Assembly (NCBI RefSeq): GCF_000003815.2
Contig: NC_049990.1
Span: 1,831,657 to 1,870,529 of the forward strand
DNA from: Branchiostoma floridae
Lineage: Eukaryota > Chordata > Leptocardii > Amphioxiformes > Branchiostomatidae
Reading direction: 5' to 3'
DNA length: 38,873 nucleotides
The notes under the pieces were generated by a model. The model had not been told where the DNA came from and searched no databases. It worked only from the letters and a program-made list of their open reading frames with translations. The first letter of the stretch is position 1. Every line of letters begins with the position of its first letter. Of the stretch, positions 20,635 through 29,924 are shown piece by piece. A program made the position numbers and the translations under genes.

Positions 20635-21741
20635 TCACACCTTTGAGTTTCCCCTGTGAGTCCGCATGTGAGTCTTTAGATTTCCCAGCTGACTGAACTG
20701 TCTGCTGCACTCTTCACACCTGTAGGGTTTCTCCCCTGTGTGAGTCCGCATGTGTTTTTTCAGAGAATCCAGTCGACTGAACTGCTTGCTGCACTCCTCA
20801 CACCTGTAGGGTTTCTCACCTGTGTGAGTCCGCATGTGAGTCTTCAGTTCACCTGGCTGACTGAACTGCCTGCTGCACTCTTCACACCTGTAGGGTTTCT
20901 CCCCTGTGTGAGTCCGCATGTGTTTCGTCAGAGCACCCGACTCACCGAACTGCCTGCTGCACTCCTCACACCTGTACGGTTTCTCACCTGTGTGAGTCCT
21001 CTTGTGTCTCTCTAGACTGCCCGGATGCCTAAACTGCCTGCTGCACTCCTCACAGCTGTACGGTTTCTCCCCTGTGTGAGTGTGCATGTGACTCTTCAGA
21101 TTATTCAGCACACTAAACTGCCTGCTGCACTCCTCACACCTGTAGGGCTTCTCTCCAGTGTGAGTCCGCACGTGTTTCTTCAGATCACCCAGCTGACTGA
21201 ACTGCTTGCTGCAATCCTCACACATGTAGGGTTTCTCACCTGTGTGAGTCCGCATGTGAGACTTCAGTTGGCCCAGCCGACTAAACTTCTTGCCGCACTC
21301 CTCACAATTATAGGGTTTCTCTCCAGTGTGTGTCCGCACGTGAGTCTTCAGATCACTCTGCTGACTGAACTGTCTGCTGCACTCCTCACACATGTAGGGT
21401 TTATCCCCTGTGTGAGTCCGCATGTGACTCTTCAGAGCACCCAGCTGACTGAACTTCTTACCGCACTGCCCACACTTGTATGGTTTCTCTCCTGTATGAG
21501 TCCGCATGTGACTTTTCAGATCACCGAGTCGACTGAACTGCCTGCTGCACTCCTCACACTTGTAAGGTTTCTCCCCTGTGTGAGTCCGCATGTGTTTCTT
21601 CAGAGAGTCCAGCCGACTGAACTGCTTGCTGCATTCCTCACACCTGTAGCGTTTCTCCTCTCTGACAGATCGCACAGAAGAATCCGTTTTTGCCTTTCTC
21701 CTGACGTCACCCAAACTCTGGGCACTGCTTGTTGCCGACAT
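20635..21741 (-). CDS. C2H2 zinc-finger protein ZF4, 12 fingers
   Basis: A complete predicted protein of 368 residues, the longest complete one in the window. The N-terminus ([19 protein letters not shown]...) is followed by 12 uninterrupted fingers and the tail RGNSKV. Base-contact positions (-1, 2, 3, 6) read RDSK, RGDS, QGAS, QSDT, RGQS, QGDK, VNNS, HGSR, EGAK, QGET, RDSK, QGNT, so fingers 1 and 11 share one helix and the others differ. Start 21741 matches all paralogues. The usual acceptor CTACAG|AAG has changed to CTACACAAG, so splicing probably moves 3 nt downstream (AG at 21761-21762), still in the 5' UTR. Its first exon lies next to the large insertion at 23517-27433. Confidence 0.94.
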   Translation of the reverse strand: MSATSSAQSLGDVRRKAKTDSSVRSVREEKRYRCEECSKQFSRLDSLKKHMRTHTGEKPYKCEECSRQFSRLGDLKSHMRTHTGEKPYKCGQCGKKFSQLGALKSHMRTHTGDKPYMCEECSRQFSQQSDLKTHVRTHTGEKPYNCEECGKKFSRLGQLKSHMRTHTGEKPYMCEDCSKQFSQLGDLKKHVRTHTGEKPYRCEECSRQFSVLNNLKSHMHTHTGEKPYSCEECSRQFRHPGSLERHKRTHTGEKPYRCEECSRQFGESGALTKHMRTHTGEKPYRCEECSRQFSQPGELKTHMRTHTGEKPYRCEECSKQFSRLDSLKKHMRTHTGEKPYRCEECSRQFSQLGNLKTHMRTHRGNSKV

Positions 21742-22323
21742 CCTTCTAGATCCTGTGTAACTTGTGTAGAGACAATATGAACGAACAAGTTAGAAATATT
21801 TCGTCCGTAGCTATTTTATTATTTGGTCTGCATTGTATGAATTCGTCAGTGAGGGTAAATAAGCGGTGAAAGTGCCGTTTATTTATGCCATAGGAACATA
21901 ATTTTCATGGAAAAAAGAAGGAACGAATACTAGGACTAGTAGGATTGTGCCGAAATGCACGCAGAAATCACAGCAAATCACAGCGTAGATTCCCTTTATA
22001 ATAATTTAGCAGCAAATTATAAGCTCAAATGCGCTGGCAAGAACCTAGTCTGCAGTCTGACCCTTTGGATTTTGCGGTCTTCCTTAGATTTTGTCATGAA
22101 AAACAGGTTTTAATGAGATGGACGTATGCGAAAGGGACCGACATCTATTGTTAACGAGCATAACAAAAGGACGAAAACAAAGGAGTTCGACTCTTGACGC
22201 CACCTCTTCACGCTAGACGCCAACCCACGCTTGTAGCTACAGTGAAAACAAAGAATTACGGTGAATCTCTTAAATTCTTATCAATTTCTCATTAAAATTT
22301 GTGACATCACTTTGTCTACGATC

Positions 22324-22567
22324 AATTGTAACGTTATGATGATCACTGGGTTATATTATTTTCCTTTGGTTTATTATTGTTTGATGTATATGATCTTCAT
22401 ACCCATTTAATTGTATTATGATTTGTAAACTTTGACGGGTGAAGAGTTTGTATAAGCCACATGACTTTTTTCTCCCCCCCCCCCCCCTTGCACGTTGTGT
22501 TGTTTTCTATAATTTTCTGTATGTTATCATTTTTTAAAGTGCAAAATTAAATCAATCAAGTCAACCA
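22324..22567 (+). mobile_element. Probable LINE 3'-end insertion with (TCAA)-type tail
   Basis: About 245 bp absent from paralogous introns interrupts the sequence between the conserved TCACT and TCAAACTTCAGC. It ends AAATTAAATCAATCAAGTC, a short-repeat tail like those of several non-LTR retrotransposons. It contains a 14-base C run at 22474-22487. ATCAA occurs at both ends but is too short to be a firm target duplication. No coding frame is seen. Confidence 0.4.
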
Positions 22568-22702
22568 ATCAAACTTCAGCAAAATCGGCTATTTTTGTTC
22601 CCAATTGTCAAAATAGTAAAAAGAGAAACCCTAAATCCGAAAACAGGTCTAAAATCAGTTACTGAATCTCCCCGTAAAATAAAAGCACGCCATGATGAAC
22701 AC

Positions 22703-22860
22703 TAATCTCCAAGCAGATCCTACAATGGCAAAATAGTACCAAACTGGCCAAGGAGTGTAGTCAGCCAACAGGGGTACATTTGCCATGTAGCCAAACACAC
22801 TCCTAAGCCAGCTTAACTCCTCTGCCAGCTATGCTACCGTAGGATCTGCTTGGAGATTAG
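22703..22860. mobile_element. 158-bp MITE with perfect terminal inverted repeats
   Basis: The left end TAATCTCCAAGCAGATCCTA and the right end TAGGATCTGCTTGGAGATTA are perfect inverses. ATGAACAC flanks it at 22695-22702 and 22861-22868. Paralogues have a single CATGATGAACACCAGATG, an exact empty site. An 8-bp duplication suggests a non-autonomous hAT-like element, but the termini are not the usual hAT CAG. A decayed relative (ACCGTAGCATCTGCTTG) appears near 34030-34060. Confidence 0.9.
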
Positions 22861-23393
22861 ATGAACACAAGATGTTAGAATGGCGGGGAGTTTAGGCCCA
22901 GGGGCGGACGGAGGGGTTTTCAGTATACCGTACATTTTTCAACTGCACCCTTCATACCAGCAAGACGTTTCTTAACACCCAAGATCACTACAAAAGTGTT
23001 TTTCCAATTATCCATACACGTTAGCAAACCTACAGTTCCACTTGTTTTAACGATTACAACGCTATAAATTCATAAAAGAGAGACCCTGCTGTAAACCCCT
23101 ACAGGGCCCCAGAATTTGTTTACGTTATCTTCAGCCTTTCTCCTCGCTTCCTCTGTGTGAATTGAATAAAAAGTGTGGCAGAAAGTTTCCTCTATTTTAG
23201 GTAAGGAAACAGCAAAGCTACAAAGGAACATGTGTATCGTAGACTATGGTCTGTTTTTCAAGACCCACAGAAGGCAGAAAAATGGAGCTGAGCTACCAGT
23301 TGACGCGTGACGGGGCTCTACCAAAATCACACGCTTCAGTTTTCTGTCAAATCTACATAAGTTTTAGGGTCAAAATACAACAGATCGTCTTAC

Positions 23394-23516
23394 CTGAAGA
23401 AACTTGAACCCCTAGCCTTGGACAGAAACACCAGTAGGTCGTCTCTAAAGCCGCGGAAGTTGTGATATTTGCTCCGGAAGGACGGGAACTTTTCCGAACT
23501 GCTCTCGGCCTCGCCA
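23394..23516 (-). promoter_or_regulatory. ZF4 exon 1, truncated at its 5' side by an insertion
   Basis: This is paralogous to the other first exons up to GGCCTCGCCA (23507-23516, plus strand). Beyond it the expected continuation (GTAAACAGGAAGC, then the CCGGAAGT motif) is displaced to 27444-27480. ZF4 therefore either uses a new promoter in the inserted DNA or starts 3.9 kb further away. Confidence 0.65.
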
Positions 23517-23570
23517 TAGTGAGAAGTACACTGGTGGGGAATCGCAATGCTTTATGGTTAACTAGGCTTG

Positions 23571-23602
23571 TTACAAGATGGCCGCCATCCAAGATGGCGG
23601 CT
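23571..23602. promoter_or_regulatory. Paired YY1-type motifs, bidirectional promoter candidate
   Basis: The segment reads CAAGATGGCCGCCATCCAAG followed by ATGGCGGC. It holds AAGATGGCGGC on the plus strand and GGATGGCGGCC on the minus strand, both matching the YY1 core-promoter consensus AAnATGGCGGC. It faces ZF4 exon 1 in one direction and the candidate plus-strand gene in the other. Confidence 0.45.
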
Positions 23603-26104
23603 CTTGGTGGAAACCCGAAGTGAGTGCAAGAAAACAGACCACTGTTCGCCGGGATGACCATGGATGACTACGCACAAGGTACGTATAGACGGTGGATACA
23701 TGTGTCCTTTATCTTTCACGTCATTGATACTTATATGAGTAGCCGATCGCCCAATTTCTACAAAATATACCCTAGGAGACACCAGTTTGGTGCCAATGTC
23801 AACATTAACTTCGACTTGGGAGAGTACGGTAGCTTTAAAACGTACATGAAGTCATTTTGTCATTACTACTACATGAGCACTTTCAACACTGCAAATGTGA
23901 GGATAATCGATCAAGCCAATGTCGAGAAATTCAACTCACAAGGCATTTGCCCCCCTCCCACTCACAGTAGTCAAAGAGTCAAAGCTGGTCAAAGTGTGTC
24001 AACTTCTAGGACTGGGATAAATTGAAAAAAAATAATTAATACTTTTGAAAGTAATTTATATCATGACTACATAAATCACTCTAACATATTCCAGGATATT
24101 GGAGAGATCCAATCATTTGGTCCTCAAATATTGACTTCCAAAGATACTTGAAATTTGCTTAGCAACATTGTTTACACCAGGTGAACTTCAAGGACTGGGA
24201 TAAATTCAAAGAAATCAATTAATCCTCTTTAAAATATTTTAGATCATGCCTACATAAACTACTCTAACATATTTTGAAATATTGGAGAGATTTGTTTATT
24301 TGATCTTGAAATATAGACTACCAAAGTTGGTTGGATTTTGCTTAACAATATTGTTTAAACTAGGTGAACTTCAAGAACTGGGATAAATTCAAAGAAATCA
24401 ATTAATCCTCTTTAAAATATTTTAGATCATGCCTACATAAATTACTTCAACATATTCCAGAATATTGTTGAGATTTGATTTTTTGATCCTGAAATAGAGA
24501 CTGCCAAAGTTGTATGAATTTTGCTTAGCAATATTGTTTACACTAGATGAACTTCAAGGACTGGGATAAATTTTTAAAAATCAATTAACTTTTTTGAAAG
24601 TATATCAAAACATGACTACATATATCATTCTACCAAACTCCAGGATATTGGAGAGATCCACTTATTTGATCTGTAAATATTCACAGTCAAAGTTGCTAGA
24701 CTTTTGGTCAGTTGTGTTGTTTACACTAAGTGAAGTTCAATGACTGGGATGAATTCAAAGAAATCAATTGATTATTTTCAAAGTAATTCAAAACATGACA
24801 GTATATATCACTTTAATATACCCCTGGATATTGGAGACATCCACTCATTTGATTTAGTATTATATACAGTCAGAGTTTCCTGAATTTTGGTCAGCCATAT
24901 TGTTTACACAGTATGCAGTTTAATGACTGGGATAAATTCAATGAAATCAATTGATTCTTTTCAAAGTAATTGAAAACATAACTGCATATATCACTGTAAC
25001 ATATGCCTGTATATTGGAGAGATCCACTCATTTGATTGATATCATAGACAGTCAGGAGTTTCCTGAATTTTAGTCAGCCATATTGTTTACACTGTATGCA
25101 GTTTAACTCTAATGGCAGGGATAGATTCAAAGAAATCAATTGATTTGTTTCAAAGTTATCTAAAACATAACTGCATATATTACTGTAACATATGCCTGTA
25201 TATTGGAGAGATCCACTTATTTCATTTAGCATTATAGACAGTCAAACCTTCCTGAACTTTGGCCAGCAGCCATATTGTTTCCACTTTGTGAAGTACACCG
25301 TATGTAGGATGAATTCCAACAAAGTGTGTTTTTAAGTGAATGGAAACAAGACTGCATACTGGTATATGATTTTATGATACTTCAACATATCCTGAATATT
25401 ACACAGAGATACTGAATTTTGATCCAGAATATTGACTTGCTTGTCTTTAGTTTTGTTTTATTCAGCTGTATTGTTCAAAGTGTCTTAACTTCAAGCATTG
25501 GGATAAGCTTAAATGTTCATAATGTTGCCTATATCTGCATCAAAATTTGATAAATGTATGGTACTGGGATTACTGTTCTTACAGCAGTATATATATGTGT
25601 ACAATGCTTTATAATGCCTTACCCCCCTCCCCCATTTCCCAAGAATGGTAAAGAAATCTTTCTAATCCATGGCTGTTTGGATCTTGTAAACATGTTTCAC
25701 CTCATAATAGAGCTTCATTGCTCCTAATAACTATGACTCAGGAAGCCAAGATGCACATTTTTGGATATGAACATAACAAAAACCAAATATTTGTATACAA
25801 ATCATTCAGAAATGTAAGTAATATTGATCAATGCAACTTTGATGTGATGCAATCAGATTTCTTACATTATTTGAGTTGTATAGATAACTTTATTGAAAGA
25901 CAATATACAGAAAGAAAAGAAGCGCTTAACATCGTAATCCTCTCTCTCTTTATTTTCTAGTTGAAGGACAGAAAATTCTTGGTTTGCTCTGAACCAGGAC
26001 TGTGGAGTTCAACCCAGCCTTACATCAGATTCTCTCACCAACCCTGCTATTATTCACAGACCTGGAATACTCACAGAATGAAAACATCACTACTCATTTT
26101 ATAG
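23578..26104 (+). CDS. Candidate two-exon small protein (61 aa), unknown function
   Basis: Proposed join of 23578-23619 (14 codons, MAAIQDGGSWWKPE) to 25961-26104 (47 codons plus stop, starting LKDRKFLVCSEPG). The donor is GAA|GTGAGT at 23620 and the acceptor is a CT-rich tract ending TTTATTTTCTAG at 25960; both match consensus and the phases agree. The ATG overlaps a YY1-type motif, a common arrangement at metazoan starts. An alternative donor (CAAG|GTACGT at 23679) gives a premature stop, so a non-coding RNA is equally possible. AATAAA at 26865-26870 could end the transcript. The intron is the 183-bp repeat array. I do not recognise the protein. Confidence 0.3.
24000..25520. repeat. 183-bp tandem repeat, about 8 diverged units
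   Basis: The landmark ACTGGGATAAATTCAAAGAA recurs at about 24011, 24194, 24377, 24560, 24743 and 24926 (exactly 183 bp apart). It then recurs in decayed form near 25115, 25306 and 25495. Units also share ATATTGGAGAGATCCACT and CAGCCATATTGTTTACAC. The array is AT-rich and non-coding, and decays towards the right. Confidence 0.88.
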
Positions 26105-27296
26105 CTACTGCGTGTTTAATTTGTTTGTTTACTATTTGCATTGGTGATGATTTGACTTTTGTGATTTGTTATACCTCTTTCCCAAGTTTACCCTACTTAG
26201 TCTTTGATTGAAAGGAGGCTGGGTAAAGGCAGTGTATTGTTGTACATTGTAATGCTCAATGTTATGAACCAATGATGTCTTGCCTGAAAGTGCAACTTGA
26301 AAAAAATATCACATATTTGTAGTAGCTTGAAATAGTAGAACTGACATTAGGATAGGATTGAAACAAATGTAATTTATCTATTGTGTGTCCATTGTTTTCT
26401 TTTCCTTTGGCATGAAGTAATATCCTAGCCTGTGTGCTATCCTAGTTACATGACCAACTCCTATATCTCTCCCCCATATACTCAGGGGAAGTGTAAACAA
26501 AGGCAAACAAGGCTTGTGCAGCATATTATATTGTGGTGTCTGTATATCATAGACAACTTTGTGTTATATCTGGTGCATTGTGATCAGTATCACTATGATA
26601 GGAACTACTGGTTTGTTATTACATGTCACCACCTAATGTTATTTTCATTGTGTGTTACCACTTTTTGTATATTTATTTTGACACACATTAAAACATATTC
26701 TCTGATGCACTTATGATATTGTTTAATGCACTAATGGTAAGGTAAACCTGGCAAGTCTGTTACCAGCTACAGGTACATCAAACCCAATATCAATAGTACA
26801 AACAAATGAATCCAGTATTCTATAAAGAGATATCAATGAAGAGTAATATTGGGAAAATTATATGAATAAAAGTTTTCAACATAGAATTTATGTACATTAA
26901 AGAAGAGGATACTCTATGTCATGTCACTTTTTTTTATCATAATCCAGTGTATTCATGCCAAATCTGTTTTTTCCTCTTCACTTTTTTTCTCATTACCCTC
27001 TTGCCTCATATCAAAATTTTTATCATGTGCTAAAAAGTTATTGTCTTCTTTGTATTCAAGTGTTTTTTTGTTTCATATACATTCTTAAGAAAAGTTTGTG
27101 ATGAAACCTTGGATGTTTTCATGTATGATAGTTTATTCATAATATTAGATGATTTTCACAGTGGCATTATTGCAGGAAATGTTTTCCCATCTACTCCATT
27201 GTTTTTCTGGAACTAATCTGGAAAGTGACCTTATCATATTTCGGCATTAGTTGGCTCAATAGTTCTCAATAAAGCACCCAACACAATGCTCCAACA
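25600..27296. other. AT-rich inserted sequence
   Basis: Apart from candidate exon 2 and AATAAA signals at 26865-26870 and 27268-27273, I see no recognised gene. Plus-strand frames at 25718-25960, 26002-26211 and 26432-26716 are short, hydrophobic or AT-driven, and do not look like any known family. Confidence 0.3.
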
Positions 27297-27324
27297 TTAC
27301 ACAGCGTCAGTGTAGATTTTAGGA

Positions 27325-27480
27325 CAAACCTCAGGAAGGAGAAATTTCAATTTTGCCGCCACAAGTTTGTACCCATCATCCCTTGCGCTTGAAACAAGCC
27401 TCGATTCCGTGAATGCCGTCGTTTCCATGGCCTGGCCTCGCCACGTAAACAGGAAGCCGCGGCGGAGATGACCCGGAAGT
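27325..27480 (-). other. Possible alternative first exon next to the ancestral ZF4 promoter
   Basis: On the minus strand, downstream of the ETS motif, a frame METTAFTESRLVSSARD...LLPE runs to TTCCTGAG|GTTTGT, a plausible donor near 27329. If ZF4 is still transcribed from its old promoter this would be its first exon; the acceptor used is unknown. It could equally be the chance end of the inserted sequence. Confidence 0.25.
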
Positions 27481-27560
27481 ATTCTATGATCATAGGTCAG
27501 ACACAAGCTCCTGATTACTCAACAGTTGTCGCGATATGTGACAGGGACTGTCATTCTCGT
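27444..27560 (-). promoter_or_regulatory. Displaced ancestral ZF4 promoter (ETS-type motif)
   Basis: CCGGAAGT is at 27473-27480, followed by CTCAACAGTTGTCGCGATATGTG shared with ZF6 (about 34996-35018). It is the 5' continuation of ZF4 exon 1 now lying 3.9 kb away. A conserved block with GGGCTGATATCAATTAGG continues to about 27660. Confidence 0.6.
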
Positions 27561-27922
27561 ACATGTATAGGACTGTTTATGCCACAGTCGACGTTATAGG
27601 GCTGATATCAATTAGGGTTTTACCATGGCCAATATTGACCGAAGGAGGCCATATATGAATATGTCGCGATATTGCATTTTCAAGCAGAGGTTCGGCTCAG
27701 ACTGTTTTTTTCCGTATTTCTAGGTGTTTTTTGCTAGGCTTTCTATTTTGTCCCCCTTTCTTTGTCTTGAAAATAATGTTTTCCCTATGATCATAGCTAG
27801 CCAGAGCCGAACCCCAGCTTAGCTAAATGCAGAACCCGCGGTATAGTATTAATGATAACTCTGATAATTGTTGTAGCGTGAAGTCAAAGTAAAGTGAAGG
27901 TGATTTTAAAACTTAGTTTCTG

Positions 27923-29062
27923 TTTATTTATTTGAAAGCAACTGTTAACAAAATAGATAACTGCAAACTATAACAAAATGAACAACAAAGAGAGTTGTTA
28001 ATAAACTGAACTTTTCTAAGGAAAGCATAACTGATTCTGTTCGTTTTTGTTCACCCTGTCTGTATTCTCAAACAAAGCCTTAATTACCTTCCTACCTGAT
28101 AACTGAACAGAGAAATGCAAGCTATCGAGCTCTATAACATAGATATTACTACACACGTAGTTAAGAGAGGGAACTCACTCTTGACACCTCTGCTAGTATC
28201 CTTGTCCTCCAATGAAAACTCAAACTGTGAGTCTTAAATAAACAACGTTACATAATATATAGAGTATCTATTCCTATAGCTAAGAGAACATGAAAAATAA
28301 AACTATACATTTATCATCATCTCAGGTTTTAAGTTCACATGAAGGAGGTACTCTTCCCCTTGTTAACATAAACTTCCACTGTTCATCATTTGTTGATGAA
28401 GGTACAAAAACACTGTTAACTTCGACCTTACCAAAACAACGTTAAGTTTTGATTTGTTACAAAAACTCATAACGAAATCAGATTTACAGAAGAATCATCA
28501 GAATGAAAAGGTAGGAATTAAATCACGATACGCTTCCAAGAAAAATACAGATTGAAAACTAAATTCTACTCTTTTCCATGTTGACATATCTCGTTACAAA
28601 ATATATATGAAAATATGTCAATAAAGATACAAAACCTGCTGGTTCTAGTTGACTTCAGAAGTCTGCTTCTTAACACTTTAAACAACATTTACAATATGCC
28701 ATCGTAGAAGTTACAAAACAGGAAATTAACTTGAACATGAACATGAAATAAAACTACCATCTTAGAAACTAAATTCCAGAATTCCACGGGTAACTGAACT
28801 TCACTATGTATATGAAATCAGAATGAATCCCATAACAGAAAAGACTAGCGCCTCAAAAACACGACCTGAACTAGCTTTGCTGACACCGTGTCAGTGCATG
28901 TAACTAATTATGTCCAACCGCTGACTTAACTGTCAGATCTGATTCACTTCCCCACCTGCTGGCTTCATCGGTACACTTCACACCTGTTTCTCACCTGTCT
29001 GAGTCTACAAATGCCAATTACTGACGGAAATGCTAACTTGACTCCCTCACACTTGTTCAAGT
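27923..29062 (-). terminator. ZF5 3' UTR and poly(A) signal
   Basis: AATAAA (minus) is at 27923-27928 within a short AATA-rich run. The 3' UTR is about 1.14 kb. At 28930-29055 it holds CTGTCAGATCTGATTCACTT and decayed finger sequence (reading KCEGVK out of frame). Confidence 0.63.
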
Positions 29063-29902
29063 TCATTTGTGAGTTTCCATGTGTTTCTTTAGACTGTACT
29101 GCCGACTGAACTGCTTGCTGCACTCCTCGCACCTGTACGGTTTCTCCCCTGTGTGAGTCCGCATGTGTCTCTTCAGATCACCCAGCTGAATGAACTGCCT
29201 CCTGCACTCCTCACACTTGTAGGGTTTCTCACCTGTATGAGTCCGCATGTGTCTCTTCAGATCACCCAGCTGACTGAACTGCCTACTGCACTCCTCACAC
29301 ATGTAGGGTTTCTCCCCTGTATGAGTCCGCATGTGAGTCTTCAGAGCACTCAACTCAATAAACTGCTTGCTGCACTCCTCACATCTGTAGGGTTTTTCCC
29401 CTGTGTGAATATGCATGTGTCTCTTCAGATGATGGAACTGACTGAACTGTCGGCTGCACTCCTCACACTTGTAAGGTTTCTCACCTGTGTGAGTCCGCAT
29501 GTGGGCCTTCAGATGACACAGCTTACTAAACTGCCTGCTGCACTCCTCACATCTGTAGGGTTTCTCGCCTGTGTGAGTCCGAATGTGCCTCTTCAGATCG
29601 TCCAGCCGACTGAACTGCGTGTTGCACTCCTCACATCTGTAGGGTTTCTCACCGGTGTGAGTCGTCATATGTCTTTTCAGATTACCCAGCTGACTGAACT
29701 GCCTGCTGCACTCCTCACACTTGTAAGGTTTCTCCCCTGTGTGAGTCCGCATGTGTTCCTTAAGATGACCAGGTTGACTGAACTGCTTGTTGCACTCCTC
29801 ACACTTGTAGCGTTTTTCCTCTCTGACAGATCGCACAGAGAAATCCTTTTTCGCTTTTCTCCTGACGTCACCGAAACTCTGTGCGCTGCCTGTTGTCGAC
29901 AT
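29063..29902 (-). CDS. C2H2 zinc-finger protein ZF5, 9 fingers
   Basis: A complete predicted nuclear DNA-binding protein of 279 residues. The N-terminus ([19 protein letters not shown]...) is followed by nine fingers, all with intact CxxC and HxxxH ligands and TGEKPY linkers; the protein ends immediately after finger 9 ([10 protein letters not shown]). Fingers 7 and 8 share the helix QLGDLKRH, and finger 5 ([10 protein letters not shown]) resembles fingers of ZF1, ZF3 and ZF7. The final finger, with [13 protein letters not shown], matches the last finger of ZF7, so the two genes share a 3' end. The acceptor AG is at 29925-29926 (TTTCTACAG). Confidence 0.94.
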   Translation of the reverse strand: MSTTGSAQSFGDVRRKAKKDFSVRSVREEKRYKCEECNKQFSQPGHLKEHMRTHTGEKPYKCEECSRQFSQLGNLKRHMTTHTGEKPYRCEECNTQFSRLDDLKRHIRTHTGEKPYRCEECSRQFSKLCHLKAHMRTHTGEKPYKCEECSRQFSQFHHLKRHMHIHTGEKPYRCEECSKQFIELSALKTHMRTHTGEKPYMCEECSRQFSQLGDLKRHMRTHTGEKPYKCEECRRQFIQLGDLKRHMRTHTGEKPYRCEECSKQFSRQYSLKKHMETHK

Positions 29903-29924
29903 CCTCCTAGATCTTGTGCAACTT

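Larger units (their letters stand above)
21761..23393 (-). other. ZF4 intron
   Basis: The donor GT is at 23392-23393 (CTTCAG|GTAAGACG); the acceptor is shifted to 21761-21762. The intron holds two insertions (about 22324-22567 and 22703-22860). The remainder matches the ZF3 and ZF5 introns. Confidence 0.7.
23517..27433. mobile_element. 3.9-kb insertion splitting ZF4 exon 1
   Basis: It is flanked by GGCCTCGCCA at 23507-23516 and 27434-27443. Outside it, the two halves rejoin into the standard first-exon sequence seen in ZF5 and ZF6. The insertion contains paired YY1-type motifs, a candidate small two-exon gene, a 183-bp tandem repeat and AATAAA at 26865 and 27268. I see no terminal inverted repeats, poly(A) tail or transposase. 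A non-TIR element, captured genomic DNA, or local exon duplication followed by divergence all remain possible. Confidence 0.5.

Noticed and set aside
23353-23782. Minus-strand frames crossing ZF4 exon 1 into the inserted block
   Set aside because: They cross the splice donor at 23392-23393 and the insertion boundary; no conserved continuation.
25718-26716. Three hydrophobic plus-strand frames as membrane proteins
   Set aside because: AT-rich composition produces hydrophobic frames; no family likeness or splice support beyond the proposed exon 2.
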